Below are positions 50,695 to 63,617 of a stretch of DNA of 64,000 bases, piece by piece (position 1 is the stretch's first letter; the number at the start of each line of letters is the position of its first letter). This stretch comes from Oxytricha trifallax (Eukaryota; Ciliophora; Spirotrichea; Sporadotrichida; Oxytrichidae). Position numbers and translations under genes: made by a program. The notes under the pieces are model-generated. The model saw only the letters and a list, made by a program, of their open reading frames with translations, had not been told where the DNA came from and did no database searches. The stretch spans positions 25,895-89,894 of the forward strand of contig ARYC01001936.1 of assembly GCA_000711775.1 (NCBI GenBank). The letters are read 5' to 3'.

Positions 50695-52469
50695 TCAAAA
50701 TACTGCTATTTATTTTTTTAATTTACTGCCCATATTGGTATCACCACGATTTGTTCTGTTGCCACCACTTCCACTAGACATATTTTGAGTGATCATGTTG
50801 ACTGGCTTCAAGACTTTGTTCTTTTGCAAAACATTCACTCTCAACAAAGCGTTTTCAGTCTCTTGAATAAATACTCTGCCAAAGTTCACTGCCTCCTTGT
50901 AGCTGTTCAAAGTCTCATTATCTTTGCGAGAATACAAAAGCTAAAAAAAGAAAAATTAATTATAGTCAATTGGGTAGGTCAAAGGAAAGTCACAATATAG
51001 TATAGAAAGAAAGATACTTACTTTTGAGTGACTATCAATTTTTGCTTGAATTTTCTTGCTTACAATCAGCTCTGCAATTTCAGCTTCAATTTGCTCAATA
51101 CTGAGATCAAAGGCTTTAGCGATTTCATTCATATCAATTACTTTGTAAGGTATCACATACTGAATCAGTGCCATTCTAAAATTTATACATTAATTATAAT
51201 TAATTATAGTGATATAAAATTAAGATGCCTTCTTCCTAATCTCTCCAACAATCTAGTGAATCTTATGTCCAAAGTTGATATCAAATTTCAATGCATTTAC
51301 AATGTGAGTAAGTGAATCCTAAAACTCTTGATACTTTCCATTCAGGAAGTTCTCAATTATCTCAGAGACTTAAGGTGCTGCTTCCATTAAGTTTTTGAAG
51401 TTGGATCCTCCCAAGATGCTCTTCTTGAGTTCAGATCTGCCAAGAGAGTGCAGAGAAGTTATGATGATGTAGTAAGCCAAGTCTTGGGCAGTCAGGTATT
51501 GAGAAAGGATTTGTGGATCTGAAATTGTGATGTTGACAAATCTATGAGCTGCAGTCGAGAACTTCTCTTAGAACAATGAAGACATAGCGTCAAGGATCTT
51601 GATTTACATAGTTTAAGAATTGTTCTTTCCCTTGTCACGAGCTTCAGCCTCACCACTGTACTTAATCAAGTAAGATTGAGAACCAGCTTCATACGCTGCT
51701 TAGGCAATTTGAAATGCCATTTGGAAGAGATCATTCAAATTAAGTATTTTGCTCATTATATAACCAAAATTTTAACTTAATATTTATTTATATATACTCT
51801 TTTTTTTATCATCCTGATCAGTAGAAAAGTCATGAGACTTTACCCAAGATTTAATGGCATCACTCAAGTAACCATAGCTGTAGTGAATCTTCCCTAGCTC
51901 ATTGAAAGCGATTCTCATTGAATCCCTAAGTAAAGATTTCTGCAACTGTTGAATCTCTTGTTCCTTCTTCTTGACTTCATTTTTATAATCTTAGGAGACT
52001 GTCCTGTCGAAATCTACCAAAAATTAGATTAAAAGTCAAAAAGATACTTACTGGAGTCTGTTCCAAAATCAGGAATAGGGCATTGCTCAGGGTGTTCATG
52101 AAACTATCTTCTTAAAATCTTCACAACTTCATAGTAGAAACTATACTCATGGTTTAAGTTAAATTGAATTTTTGGATTAAAACAATAAGCAATTAGTAAA
52201 ATAAATAAAACTTCGACTTCTTATCAAATCTTGAGTTAACTCAAACAAAGTTTTAAATATTTTTTTCAATATCTTGTTTGCATATTATGCAAAACTTACA
52301 AAAGTTTCTTTTCTTGCTTAGCTAGTTCCAAAGCAATTCTCAGAGCTTCAAACTTGTACTTTGGTTATTTCTCAGCCAAAGCCAAAAGTCTCTAATAGCG
52401 GGTGTGACCCTAATAATTATTGATGTATGCACGAATGGTGTTCTAATCAATGTCGATTTCCATTTCCAT
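50695..52469 (-). CDS. CSN1: COP9 signalosome subunit 1 (CSN1/GPS1)
   Basis: ATG at 52469. The N-terminus reads NTIRAYINNYQGHTRYQRLLALAEKQPKYKFEALRIALELAKQ, matching the CSN1 start (human AYAANYSGLMRIERL...LRVEALKMAL). The middle contains the helical-repeat/PCI region (51.2-52.1 kb). The C-terminus reads LIQYVIPYKVIDMNEIAKAFDLSIEQIEAEIAELIVSKKIQAKIDSHSK, a PCI winged helix nearly colinear with human GPS1, then VLYSRKDNETLNSYKEAVNFG and a G/N-rich tail, TGA 50697-50695. CSN1 organises the deneddylating COP9 signalosome that controls cullin-RING ligases. GT-AG introns occur near 50942-51022, 51178-51225 and elsewhere. It starts 168 bp from a divergent plus-strand ATG (52637). Confidence 0.88.
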
Positions 52470-52636
52470 TGCAAATTTAAGATTAATAAAATTATAGATA
52501 TAATGAAATTTAATTGTAAATTAAAGAAGTCATTAAAGAGTGATCATTAGTTAAGCTTAATTTAGTATGATTTAATTATAATAATTTAAATTAATTGTGA
52601 AAAGCAATTATATAATTTCAAACAGTCAAATTCAAT

Positions 52637-52935
52637 ATGACAACCTTTAATACTAATCCATTTGTAAGTCCACCTTTTAAAAAATATGAAAGCTCTATAC
52701 TTTATCGTTTAAGCTGTTCTTTGATTTCAATTTTCATGAAATCTTTTCAATAAAGTCTTCTCAACTTATATATCATGGGATTTTTAACAATGCTTATATA
52801 GTTACCATAAAATTTTCAGGCAAACCCAGGATCCTCGGCATTTCTAACAAAAAGGAATGCTCCTGATTTATAAACAGAAACTTCACAAGTCACCTCATAG
52901 TTTGGCTATCAATATACATTCCTAGAGAATTAACT
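52637..52935 (+). CDS. Orphan N-terminal exons with NPF motif (rest of gene not found)
   Basis: ATG 52637 reads MTTFNTNPF, then a GTAAG...CAG intron (52664-52819), then ANPGSSAFLTKRNAPDLQTETSQVTSQFGYQYTF. The frame stays open without obvious homology to a TGA near 53047. The splice join NPF/ANPGSSAF is clean and the composition is protein-like. I do not recognise the family; NPF repeats are typical of EH-domain ligands and SCAMP-like N-termini, but that is only a resemblance. The rest may be scrambled or off-window. Confidence 0.45.
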
Positions 52936-53039
52936 ACTGCTTAATACGAATTGTTTCCTAATTTTTTTTCAGTAAATTTAATTAGAAAAACCATTTTCTA
53001 TGACAAACATATTGATTTATTCAAATTTCTTAAGATTTT

Positions 53040-56000
53040 ACAATAATTGAAGCAGTGAAGTAATCAATTAGAAATGAATTATATGCAAATGCGTCATTTT
53101 TATGTGAGAGACTTTTTGCCGAAGTGAAAAATGAAGATGTTAAATTACTCCTGGCTGAGTGCTACCTCGGTAAGTATTTATGAAAAACCTTTTACTTTTT
53201 AAAAAGAAAAGCATAAAGCTTGGATTTATGTTTATAAATTAAACAAGAAGATTCTTAACATTTTTTTAGGAGAAGGAAAAGCTTATAAAGCTTATGAAGT
53301 GTTGAAAAATTCAATAAATAATGCAAATAGGTATAAGTTCGCACTGACTTGCTTCAAATTAAACAAACTTCAAGAAGCTGAGAAAACTCTCTTATAATAA
53401 TATTTAGCTAGATTAATTCCAAAATTATAATGAATGATAATAAAATCTCATTTTAAAGGAAGCATTTAGATTTATTAAATGTATTATTCGACTTTATTAA
53501 TTATAAACAGAAAATCATCGATGCCATTATAACAGCAAGATCAAAACTCTCTATTAAATTAGGTACCGAATGGAGCTGCTGGACTTTTTCTACTAGGTCA
53601 GATCTGCGAGAGATAAATTAAGCGAAAAGAAGCAGTTGATTTTTACTAGAAAGCTCTGCAGCAAGATCCAACTCTATGGTGTGCATTCGAGAGGCTTTGC
53701 AAACTATAAATGAATATCGATTTCAATTAAATTTAAAATTCATTGTTTGATACTTATGATCATGATTGATTTATTATTCATTATGTTTATTTATTGTAAA
53801 TTATCGAACCAAGCAGATATTTCCACGAGAACCACCCTAACATGTAAAAAATGAATCAAATAATAAAGGAGTACATGATCTAGTAACAACAATAAATCCT
53901 GAACTCTTAGAACACTCAGACTTAAATAGTGATTAATAATCATGGCATTCAGCAATCACCCAGTCATTCATCGAGTCATTTGAATATCTAATCCTCTTCT
54001 CAATAATAATTCAATTTGTAGTTTAACGCTAAGTCTCCTTTTATCACTCAGAATCTCCATCAAACTAGGAAATGAAGGAGAATCAACAAATTTTTTCTAT
54101 TAACCTGCTATTTTCATGGTTAAGTAATTCTAATGTAATTTTATATTTTATTTGAATCAGCTCTCTGCGAGCAAGAAAACCCCTAATAACAGGGGAAGAC
54201 TTAAACAATTCTAGTTTGATTTGCAACGACGATGACAGTTCCTTTTAAAATGAACTGAAAACCCCAACTGGGCAGTCAAGCGGTCAGTATATCACACCTA
54301 CTAGCAACATGAACTAGGTTCCTACTAAAAAATTGGGTTAGAATGCACCAGCTCAAACTAATCACTAGTCAAGAATTTAATGATTAATTATATGAAAATA
54401 TTTATATCTTGTAATTCTACAATAAATCATAAGCATACTATTGTAGGAATACATTTGATTGGGGAAATTTAATTAATCAAAATAATAAAAAGTAATAGTA
54501 AGTTTTCCTTGAAACTTAGACAATATGGTAATTGTTTGAAAGTGGATTCAAACAAAAAGCTGGACTTTACTAATGGCGGTAACCCTCTATTGTAACTCTG
54601 AAGTGAGATAATTTGAGATTAATTTTGGCATTATAATCAACTAAACAAATCACCCAAAATTAATCTCAATTTATCTCGCTTCAGAGTTACAATAGAGGGT
54701 TACCGCCATTAGTAAAGTCCAGATAATTTTTTGAATCCTTTTTCGAACAATTACCATATTGTCTATTTATCCAGAAAGCTAACTGCCATTTTTAATTATT
54801 TTGCTTAATTTAATTATCATTTAATTTCCCCAATCAAATATATTCCTACAATATTAAAGGAGATATATTAATCTATATTCAATTTAAAAGAATTGGTAAT
54901 GCAGGAAATAACAATAATTCATTGATAAATGGGAGTGGAATGGGGTAAGTCGGTGCGGCTACAAGCAGTCAATTAAACTATCAAATTGACAACGTTGAAG
55001 CCACCTATTATTAACATTACTTTGATGTTAAATCTATCATAGTATTATTTATGATAAACTTCTTTATTTTTAATAGTCAGTAGGTGGAGGCACGAACATT
55101 TTTGCGAACCCAAATAACTTGATAAATAACAATGCCAATAACAATATCAACACATCGACCATATCTTCTGGTAATAGTGATCCAATCATTAAGCCATTCA
55201 CATATATAAATCACTTTTATGAATTGAGCTTTTTTAATGATAAATCTAAGGAATTAAAAATGAATAAAAAAGTACAGGATTCACAATAAGCACACCAAAC
55301 TTGAACAACATGAATATGCCTTCATCAGGAACTGGCAGCATCGGTATTCCATAGTAATTTCTTAATCAAATGTCAAACACACCCATTTCTTCCAGTAATG
55401 GTATTATTAGAGTAAATCATATAATAATATTATTGCATTTTTAATAAATAGATTTTTATTTGGTATATTCATCATATATAAACAATACATAGAACTAGGC
55501 TGTATCAAGCTTTGATGCTAATTAAATGATGCAATAGTCTGATGATAGAATCACAAATATTTGAAATTTTATGTTTTTTATCAAAATTAGGAATGACCAT
55601 GTTAAAATGGGTTATTATTATTTGGGAGTAAAAATACAATAGTAATTGTTGAAGATTTGTTATAAATATATATATAAATAATAGTATTTATTGTTAAATG
55701 AAGACAAGCAGTTTCCTTGCGAATACCACATCAATCCAGAAGAACAAGAAAAACATCATGCAATAACAATAACAGCTTGGATAGATGTTGCAGACTCCTC
55801 AATCAGTAATAATTATTTTTAATATTTAGTTTATTATAAGAAATATCTGGAGTTTTTTATCAAAACTTCTATGACACTTATAAATACTATGAATAAACCA
55901 TGAGCTTACTAAATCTTCCACCTACCTCATCGCAATCCCAACCCAACCTATACAATCTTCAGGCACTTCTTCAATCAATTTGTCATTATATTTTTAAAAA

Positions 56001-57639
56001 TTTAATATAATAAGTAAAATATATAAAAATTATCCCACTTGCTTATTAATATCGCAAATTTAAATGCTATATTAATTCAAAATAATCAACTTAATCAGTG
56101 GAGATAACAGATTTGACATCACTTTTGAGAGTAATTGGACACGCCTATCAACAACTATGTTTGTACAGATGCCAAGAAAGTGTTAAGATATTTGGTAAAT
56201 TGTCAAAGAAACAGTACACTACTGGATGGGTTCTTGCTCAAGTTGGAAAGTGCTACTTATACATATTACAATTTTTGCTTTCAGAATATATTTAATCGTA
56301 GAATAAATTTTGTTTAAAAATAAAAATAAATGTGTGCTACTTTGAAATGAGTAAGTACACTGAAGCTGAGAAATTCTACAAGAAAGTATTAAATGTAGAG
56401 CCATATAGATTAGAGGGATTGGAATATTACTCTACCTGCTTATGGCATCTAAGAAAGCAAGTAGATTTGTGTTTAAACAATAAATAATGATAATTGCAAT
56501 TTAAATCTTTGTAACCTCATATTTGTGCTATCTATCTAATCATGCTTTGGAGAAATCTTTATTTGCACCAGAGACTTGGTGTGTAGTAGGAAATTGCTAC
56601 AGTCTGCAAAAAGAACATGAAACTGCTCTTAAGTTCTTTAAACTTTTATACTCTTAAAAAAAATGAACTAAAATTTAAATCTATAGCATTGATTTAACTA
56701 TGAGATAATACTCAAGTTTATTATTGAGTTTGTATAATTCTTCAGCAGAGCAATTCAACTGAATGGAAACTTCGCATATGCTCATACACTTTCAGGCCAC
56801 GAGTACGTTTCTAATGAGGACTTTGATCAAGCCAAGAAATGCTATCAGAAAGCACTCACTGTGGATGAACGCCACTACAACGCATGGTGGGGTCTTGGAA
56901 ATATCTGTCTGAAGCAGGAGAAATTTGATCAGGCTGCCTAGTTATTCACAAGTGCCGTTTAGATCAATTAAACACATTATAAAAATTTTAAAACTCACTA
57001 AAGATTATACACGAATATTAATTTTCATCAATTAGAGATCATCAATCCTGTTTACATATCTGGGCATGACTAAACATAATTGCGCTCAACCAGGTGAAGC
57101 ATTCAAATTATTATAATCATTTCTTCTAAATTAAAATTCTATCACTTTCAAGCTAATAACTTGCTAATTACATTTTGATATATTGCAGTATTTCGAGAAG
57201 AGTGAGCAAGTAGACCCAACAAACTCCCTGAATAAATTCCAAAAAGCCAACGTGCTGATTTCCCTCGACAGAAACGATGAAGCCCTGTAGGTTCTACTTG
57301 AATTGCTGAAGAACTGCCCCAGAGAAGCTCCCATTCATGTGGTTATTGGCAGATTATACAGGAAAATGGGCAATATAGAGGAGGCACTTAAGTACTTCAC
57401 CAAGGCACTCGACTTAGATCCAAAGGATACCAACATGGTCAAAAGTTTAATTGATATGTATTTTTTTATCATAAATTAGCAATCAAGAGTCACTTACGTA
57501 TAATAGGACTCATTAATAATATTAATAGAAATTAATTGACAAGATTCATTCATAAGCAGGACCAAATGGCGCACTGGGAGGAAACGGAATGAACGGCGGA
57601 GGGGACCTTAATGACGATGGAGATATCCAAATTCTCTGA
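53040..57639 (+). CDS. CDC27: Anaphase-promoting complex subunit CDC27/APC3 (TPR protein)
   Basis: The N-terminal TPRs (TIIEAVKQSIRNELYANASFLCERLFAEV, then across a GT-AG intron at 53170-53269 LGEGKAYKAYEVLKNS; KALQQDPTLWCAFERLCKL) match CDC27 (human NYENAIFLAERLYAEV...GKAYKAYRLLK). A long N/S/Q-rich linker (about 53.8-55.8 kb) is split by IESs and a MITE-like element. The C-terminal TPR array reads LLRVIGHAYQQLCLYRCQESVKIF, YTTGWVLAQVGKCY, EAEKFYKKVLNVEPYRLEGLEYYSTCLWHLRK, AHTLSGHEY, HYNAWWGLGNICLKQEKFDQA and ALDLDPKDTNMV; TGA 57637-57639. CDC27 is the APC/C TPR lobe that binds activators. The true start is unresolved because a TGA lies just upstream of 53040. Confidence 0.9.
54439..54853. 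mobile_element. 415-bp palindromic MITE-like element inside CDC27
   Basis: The termini are TATTGTAGGAATA(C/T)ATTTGATTGGGGAAATT in inverted orientation. The inverted arms extend inwards across most of the element, including CTGGACTTTACTAATGGCGG with AACCCTCTATTGTAACTCTGAA and its inverse at 54660-54722. The centre is a short AT loop at about 54620-54650. It has no ORF, so it is non-autonomous and could fold into a long hairpin. It sits in the low-complexity part of CDC27 between coding blocks and must be removed as, or within, an IES. Confidence 0.8.
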
Positions 57640-57906
57640 TCAAAATAGATTTGAAAATCACGAAATAATGTAGACTTGAAACCGAGAATAAATGTATAAA
57701 GTATATTCTTTTCTCTAGTCTTGTGAATTAATTATAAGATTACCATTATATTTACATGATATTTGGGTTTATAGAACTAAAAATAACCATTTAAGCAGAT
57801 GTTTAAAATAAAACAAGTTAAAGTAATGAGATAGGGATAGGTGGAATTTTAAATCTTACAGAAATTAACAAATTTTATTAATTTAAATACTAATATATAA
57901 CTTTTA

Positions 57907-59554
57907 ATGGAGCAAAAGAACTAAAACTCAAACAATATTTTATAAAACCAGCAATAAAAGGTAAAGATTTTTAAAGTTTCATTGAATTTTATCATAACCT
58001 ATGCGTATTTCATTTTTTTGACAATTTTTATAGTTAGAGAAAGAATTCTACTTCACAAAGCTAGATTTGATGAATACAAACGACTTTGTCTACGTTTTCG
58101 TGGAGTTCGAAGAGCATCCGACTGATTTGAAGCAAGATTTTACTGTGGGCACTTTAACCATTTTGAAAAGTAATTTGCAAACCACTCCTATTTTCTCTGC
58201 ATAATGTAAGTTAATGATCAATTATGATTAAATGAGATGCTATATGAAAATATTAATCCCGAAAACATATTAAATTACTTCTTTAGTGCAATCAATGTCA
58301 TGTTTTAACAAGGAAATAGAATGGAACTATGCATATTTCAAGAAAATAAGGCTTTCATTTTACAGAAGGCTAAAAGATGTAAAATTCGCATTCAAAGACC
58401 CTCACTAATCTTATAAGAGTGACGATATCGAATACATGCTTTAAGATGAAAAACCAAAGGTAATATATTGCACCGTTTTAAATGATTCCTTTTTCTTATA
58501 GTTCAGAATCTACTTCAAAGTATAGCAGCAAGCTGATGTAGTAGCATTCGAGTGCAACACCCTCAAACCCCAAATTCAACCTCAACCCATGCATTATTTC
58601 GCAGATAAACTAAGTGAATACTTCAAGAGGAAGAACAAAGAACTCGATGAAATAAAAAACGAGAGAGATAAAGAGCGAAAAGAAAAGCTTTAAGCTATGA
58701 GTGAACTATAGAAAGTCATTAAAATCCAGGAACATAGAGAGCTGAATTTGATGCAAAAGTTTTGCTTGATTGTTAATGAAAAGAAGGCAAAAATTTCAGA
58801 GCTTAAAAGCATAGTTAAAGCTCTATAAGAAGAGGAATCTTTAAGGTAGCAAGCTTAGCTATAGCAAAATAATCATAATAGCGATAAGAATCAGAATTCA
58901 AAAAATTTGAAAGGGGCTAATAATCAGGCTAAAGCTAATAATCGAAAGATAGACCTTGACTCTATGATGGAGAATTTAGATTAATTTAATTAAGGAGATT
59001 TGAACAGAAACTAAAATTAGCTAGATTACTAACAGCCAAACCTTCAATCCAACGTCAACTCATAATTGAGTTCATTGCCTTAGAGTAAAAACCAATACAA
59101 AAAGCAAGAATTCATGCCAAATAAAACCAAAGAGTAGATAAACTAAGACGTGAGATAAAACACACTTCAGTTCTTGTAATCACAAAGTTAACTGTCATAG
59201 AACCAGAAATCACAGTAAATTAATAGTTTGTTGCAGACTACATACCAACTTGATACCTAGCATTAACTAAATAAAAAGATAGCCTTATCATAAATGCTTA
59301 ATTAAGGGGTTAATTTAGGGAAAAAGCCAAGAGTTTATAGTAAAATTCAAAAAATGCCCCAAAATTAGAAAATTAATCATTTAAATAATTAAAATAACAC
59401 AGATTTGGCCATGTTAGGACAAGTTGAAGAAGAATTTAGCGGGAATAATGAATTTGACAGTGAAGCTTTTGATAGACCAGACTCAAGATAAAAATAGAAA
59501 GATAAAGAATTGTATGAGAAACAGAATTCCTTGACTGATTTATTTTTTAATTGA
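57907..59554 (+). CDS. XRCC4: XRCC4-like non-homologous end-joining factor
   Basis: ATG 57907, TGA 59552-59554. Three short GT-AG introns are present (about 57961-58034, 58204-58287 and 58460-58501). The N-terminal head is beta-rich (KEFYFTKLDLMNTNDFVYVFVEFEEHP, LKDVKFAFKDP, FRIYFKVQQQADVVAFEC). A long helix follows (YFKRKNKELDEIKNERDKERKEKLQAMSELQKVIKIQE), leading into LNLMQKFCLIVNEKKAKISELKSIVKAL. That last motif is close to human XRCC4 [23 protein letters not shown] at the ligase IV-binding part of the stalk. A ~200-residue Q/N-rich tail ends with acidic blocks (VEEEFSGNNEFDSEAFDRPDS). XRCC4 with ligase IV seals DNA ends; in Paramecium this pair is needed for IES excision. The family call rests on the stalk motif and head-stalk layout. 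Confidence 0.72.
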
Positions 59555-60134
59555 CATTACCTATTTACAAGTATAATATTCTGATTGAATTAATTCTACT
59601 TTATAACATTGAATAAATTGAGCTAGGAATAATATTCTATTAAAACTAAAAATATAACTTTATAGATTTTAATTTTGGGAGGAAGTATAATGACTTTTAG
59701 ATATTTATTTTTAATTTAAATGAATATGATTTTAAAATAAATTTTAAACTAAGTAATATTCATTTAATATTATAAGAAATCATGGAGTTATGATTAGTCT
59801 CAATAAGAATAAATAGATGATAAATCCTGAATATCCATGCTCTAGAATTAATAGAAAAAATTTGAAAATTCAGGATATTTAAATTTCTAATTATTACAAT
59901 GAAAGGTAATCCTAAGATAATTGCAATTTGTAATAACAACAAAATATATATTTCACAAGAATATTCTTAAATCATTTTATCTCATTATAAAAAACATATA
60001 ACTTGCCCCCCCCCTTTAATTTCATGATTATAAGAAACTTTTAATTTTTCTAGTTTTATACTTTATAATTCATATTTCGGTGTGATTACTTCTTTGTGTT
60101 ATCCGTATATATACATACTAACATTGAATTCGGC
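59555..60134. other. Convergent intergenic spacer with a C-run
   Basis: AT-rich DNA between two converging genes. A run of ten or more C near 60005 (CTTGCCCCCCCCCCTTTAA) is the only unusual feature. Confidence 0.45.
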
Positions 60135-63100
60135 TCAATCTTGAGTAAAAGTATTTTTCTCAGGGTCCCAAGTATGCAGCATTTTGTTAATTTCACCCTC
60201 ATTAAATTTCCATTCTTTCATGCTATTGTCAATGAGCATTAACCACATATCTTGTTCTTGTTTTTGGAACAGTTTCTTGAAAAATGATACTACTTTGCCT
60301 CCTCCTTCTTAATTTTTATCATTTATCTTTAACTATTTATAAGTCACTAGAATTATATGATAATTTTATAATTCTTTTGTGCCCTGATTGCTCTGATCAT
60401 CGCTGTCTGAATCAGAGTCCGAATCTAAGCGCTAATTAGACCTGCTTCCCTAATTTTTAACATCAAGCAAGTTATCTGATTATTTGATTGAAAGCTTATT
60501 ACTTTACGGAGTCTCCTCGTAAGTTAACGTTGTATTGCTGTTTTCATTATTCTGCCTATTTTTATTTCGCTTTTTCCTTGAATTTTTCAGCGCACTCGAC
60601 TACCCAGATATAGCTGCAGTGTTAAGATGTGTTTAAGATTTTATTTAGTTCAGGATGTTCCAGAGCTCGTCTTCTTGAAGGAGCTCTTCTTCCAAGAATT
60701 TTAGGATTGATAGGATTAACTTGTAGAAGAAGATCCATTTGTATTGGTAGAATTTAGAGAAAAAGGCGCTCATCTTTTCTAGGGGGATTACTGAGGCGAA
60801 TAAACCAAAGATCCAGTCTGATGCATACATCTCTACTTTCAAGTTGTGTAGACACTAAAAATATATATTAGAGATATAATAATATGGAATTCAAATTAAT
60901 TTAAAGGAATTTTACAATCAAATTTATCATTAAATTATGTTAATTACGTTTAAATAATATATTATATATTTAAAACAAAAATTTTCTTATGCAGTTACTG
61001 AATTTAAGGATTATTATTTAGAATGATGTAAACCAAACAAAAGAAATAGGATATAATCTAGAGCTTATATCATAAATTAATTGGTGACTAAATTTTATTA
61101 TGTACAATTAGTTAATAATATCTAGTAAAAATTTAATTAATGATAGAGATAAAATTGATAAGATATATTTAACTAAAAATATCCAGTAAGACACATGTTT
61201 ACCCAAATTAAATAAAAATATTTATGCAATAATATTTACAAAATGACTAAAGACTTAGTGCAGGTTTTCCATTATAAGCATGTCTATGATTTAGCTATGT
61301 TTGAATAGCCCCGGTAAACCATGCATATAGATATCTCTCAATTCACAGTCTTCGATTAAGGAGACGAATAACCAAAATGACATGACTTCATTTGCGTGAA
61401 ATAACAGTGAAGCAACGATAAAGTTCATACCTTGCACATAATCTAAAGAGTAATGTTAAACTAAACTAGAAATAACTTACCAACTTAATGATCATAATTA
61501 GCAAAGGCAGTTAGCACTCTTCGCAACTTCTCTACTCCCTCTGACCCTTCCTTGAAATATTCGTGATTAGGGAAAGTTCTATTGAGGTCTCTTTGAATCT
61601 AATTTTCAGTTTCTTTCTCTACTTCTTGTTTTAGCAGTTCTTAATAGGTAGACTTCAGTTTCTTGTAATCTTACAGCGAAGTCTTGTTATATCTAGCGTA
61701 CCAATTATAGGCTTCTTTGCATAAATATGGATATATTGGATGCTAACCGCAAGTGCAGAAGAACTTAGGCTCTTTAGGTTTAGAGTTCAAATCTAGCTAT
61801 TGCTGTAGTTCTTCTTTATTGAAAATATTTGAAATCTTGGAGAACAAGCTATTTTTAATGTTGCTTATTGAGAACCCACGCTCCTCATTGGTATTGATCT
61901 TTATTTAGCCTTAACTGTTATTGAGAAAGTTTTCTGCATTTAAACTTTCAAGTTTACTCATATTTAGCAATTAAGAAGATCCAGGCATTTAACTTACTCC
62001 CCTACGAACTGTATCAAGCTGTTCAGTGTCATTATTATTTTCATTAGAAGTATAAAACTTGATAACATTTTTATATCTGTGGTACCACTATATCTCTAAT
62101 TATAAAATTCTCTTGAAGGCTTATCTATATTAGGGGACATATTTTCATAACCAGATGTACCTTAACCATGATTAACTGCAACAGCATTTTGAAACATATA
62201 TTCCCCGACATTGTTTTACAACCTAAACGATCTCTCTGCACTCTTGAAGATACGCTTGCCGCTTAATCCTCCACTACCACTACGACCTCCCTGTGTGTTA
62301 GACCCTTCATTATCGTTATCAGTGAGGAAGTCTTCATTAGGATCGTCTTAAACATTTTCAAGTTATTAAGTGCGGCTGTACTTGTTACTGCTGGGCTCGT
62401 CTGGTCTTGTAGAAGCATTGAACTAATTCAAGATCTAATTTCGATTGTTAATGTTCTCATTGAACTTTGACTTGAAGACGTTATTCTAAGGCTCTGATTG
62501 AACTTTCAATATTGACCTACTTTCGCTTTAACTATTCTTTGTCGAGTGAACAATAGAATTCTGGTAAGATTTTGATACTTGGTGAATATTTTATGATTAA
62601 TCTCCTACTCCACCAAACTGCGTAAGTTAATTCTATAATTAATCACTGTTTGAAACTAAAGGCAAGTATGGTTGATTATTCTATCTGAAATAATTATCTT
62701 CAATCAGTTAGTTCTAGTATTGCTGCTAATCTAAGCCACTCATGCTCTTTATGTTGTTATGGTTATATTGATACCTCTGTGTTTCTATAGGCTATCTTAT
62801 CTATCCTTTAATATAACCGCTTTAGAAAGACTAAGGCTAATAGTTATTCTGGTAAGTTTACCTTTAAGTGTTGTTGTGAAAAATAACTTCTTGTTCAATA
62901 AGAGTGTCATTCACTTCGAAGGGATTGCTGATTTAATGCTTTAGTTGATTTTAATCCTTGTCTCTGAATGATTAAACTGTTAATTCTCTTCCAATAAATA
63001 GTTGTTGTAAAATAATATTGATAAATGATTGTTAAATATTACACTAATCTTTGAATGATATCAGATTTCTGCTTGAGATTACCAATATTTCCATAATTAT

Positions 63101-63568
63101 TCAAAGATTAAGACTTATTCTGAGGCCTGACTTGCTTTGTACTTGATACTATTTAACTACCTTTATAGTAATTATTAGCTATATTTTGACTCTTATTGAG
63201 CCCGCTATTTCCACCACTTTCTGAACCATTCCCCATGCTGTTATTATGTTCTCTTTAACTTTCACTATTTTAATCATAGCCGTACTTACTATTGTTGCTA
63301 TTCAATTGAATTTCATTAATGCCACCGCGTCTGCTATCTTGTGAGATATTCTAAGCCACTATAACTCCACTGCCTGAGCCTATCACTTAGCCGAATGCCT
63401 ACGATCTTTGCATTCCACCCAGAGATTACTTCTTTTGTTAGGGTTGCTGAGTTTAGTGGTATTAGGATGTTGGCTGCTATTATTGTTGCTAGAATTAAGA
63501 TTAGCTGAGACTCTGCTTTGAGGTGGGTTGTTGGTAGGAGTGCGAGTACTGAGATTTGTTTAGCTCAT
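60135..63568 (-). CDS. TBC-domain Rab GTPase-activating protein
   Basis: Probable ATG at 63568 (MSQTNLSTRTPTNNPPQSRVS). A long S/N/Q/G-rich N-terminal region (62.0-63.5 kb) precedes the TBC domain. IQRDLNRTFPNHEYF carries the catalytic arginine finger; VLTAFANYDHQV...LDYVQGMNFIVASLLFHANEVMSFWLFVSLIED carries the glutamine finger. YASDWIFGLFASVIPLEKMSAFFSKF and FYKLILSILKFLEEELLQEDELWNIL end the domain, and an acidic S/D-rich tail leads to TGA 60137-60135. TBC proteins switch off Rab GTPases in vesicle traffic. Gaps near 60850-61240 and 60330-60370 are AT-rich IESs. Near 63440-63480 the N-terminal reading changes frame by one base without a clear pointer. Confidence 0.85.
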
Positions 63569-63617
63569 TATTTTGGAAATTTCTTTGTGAATATCACAAA
63601 ATAAATAAACTGACAAT

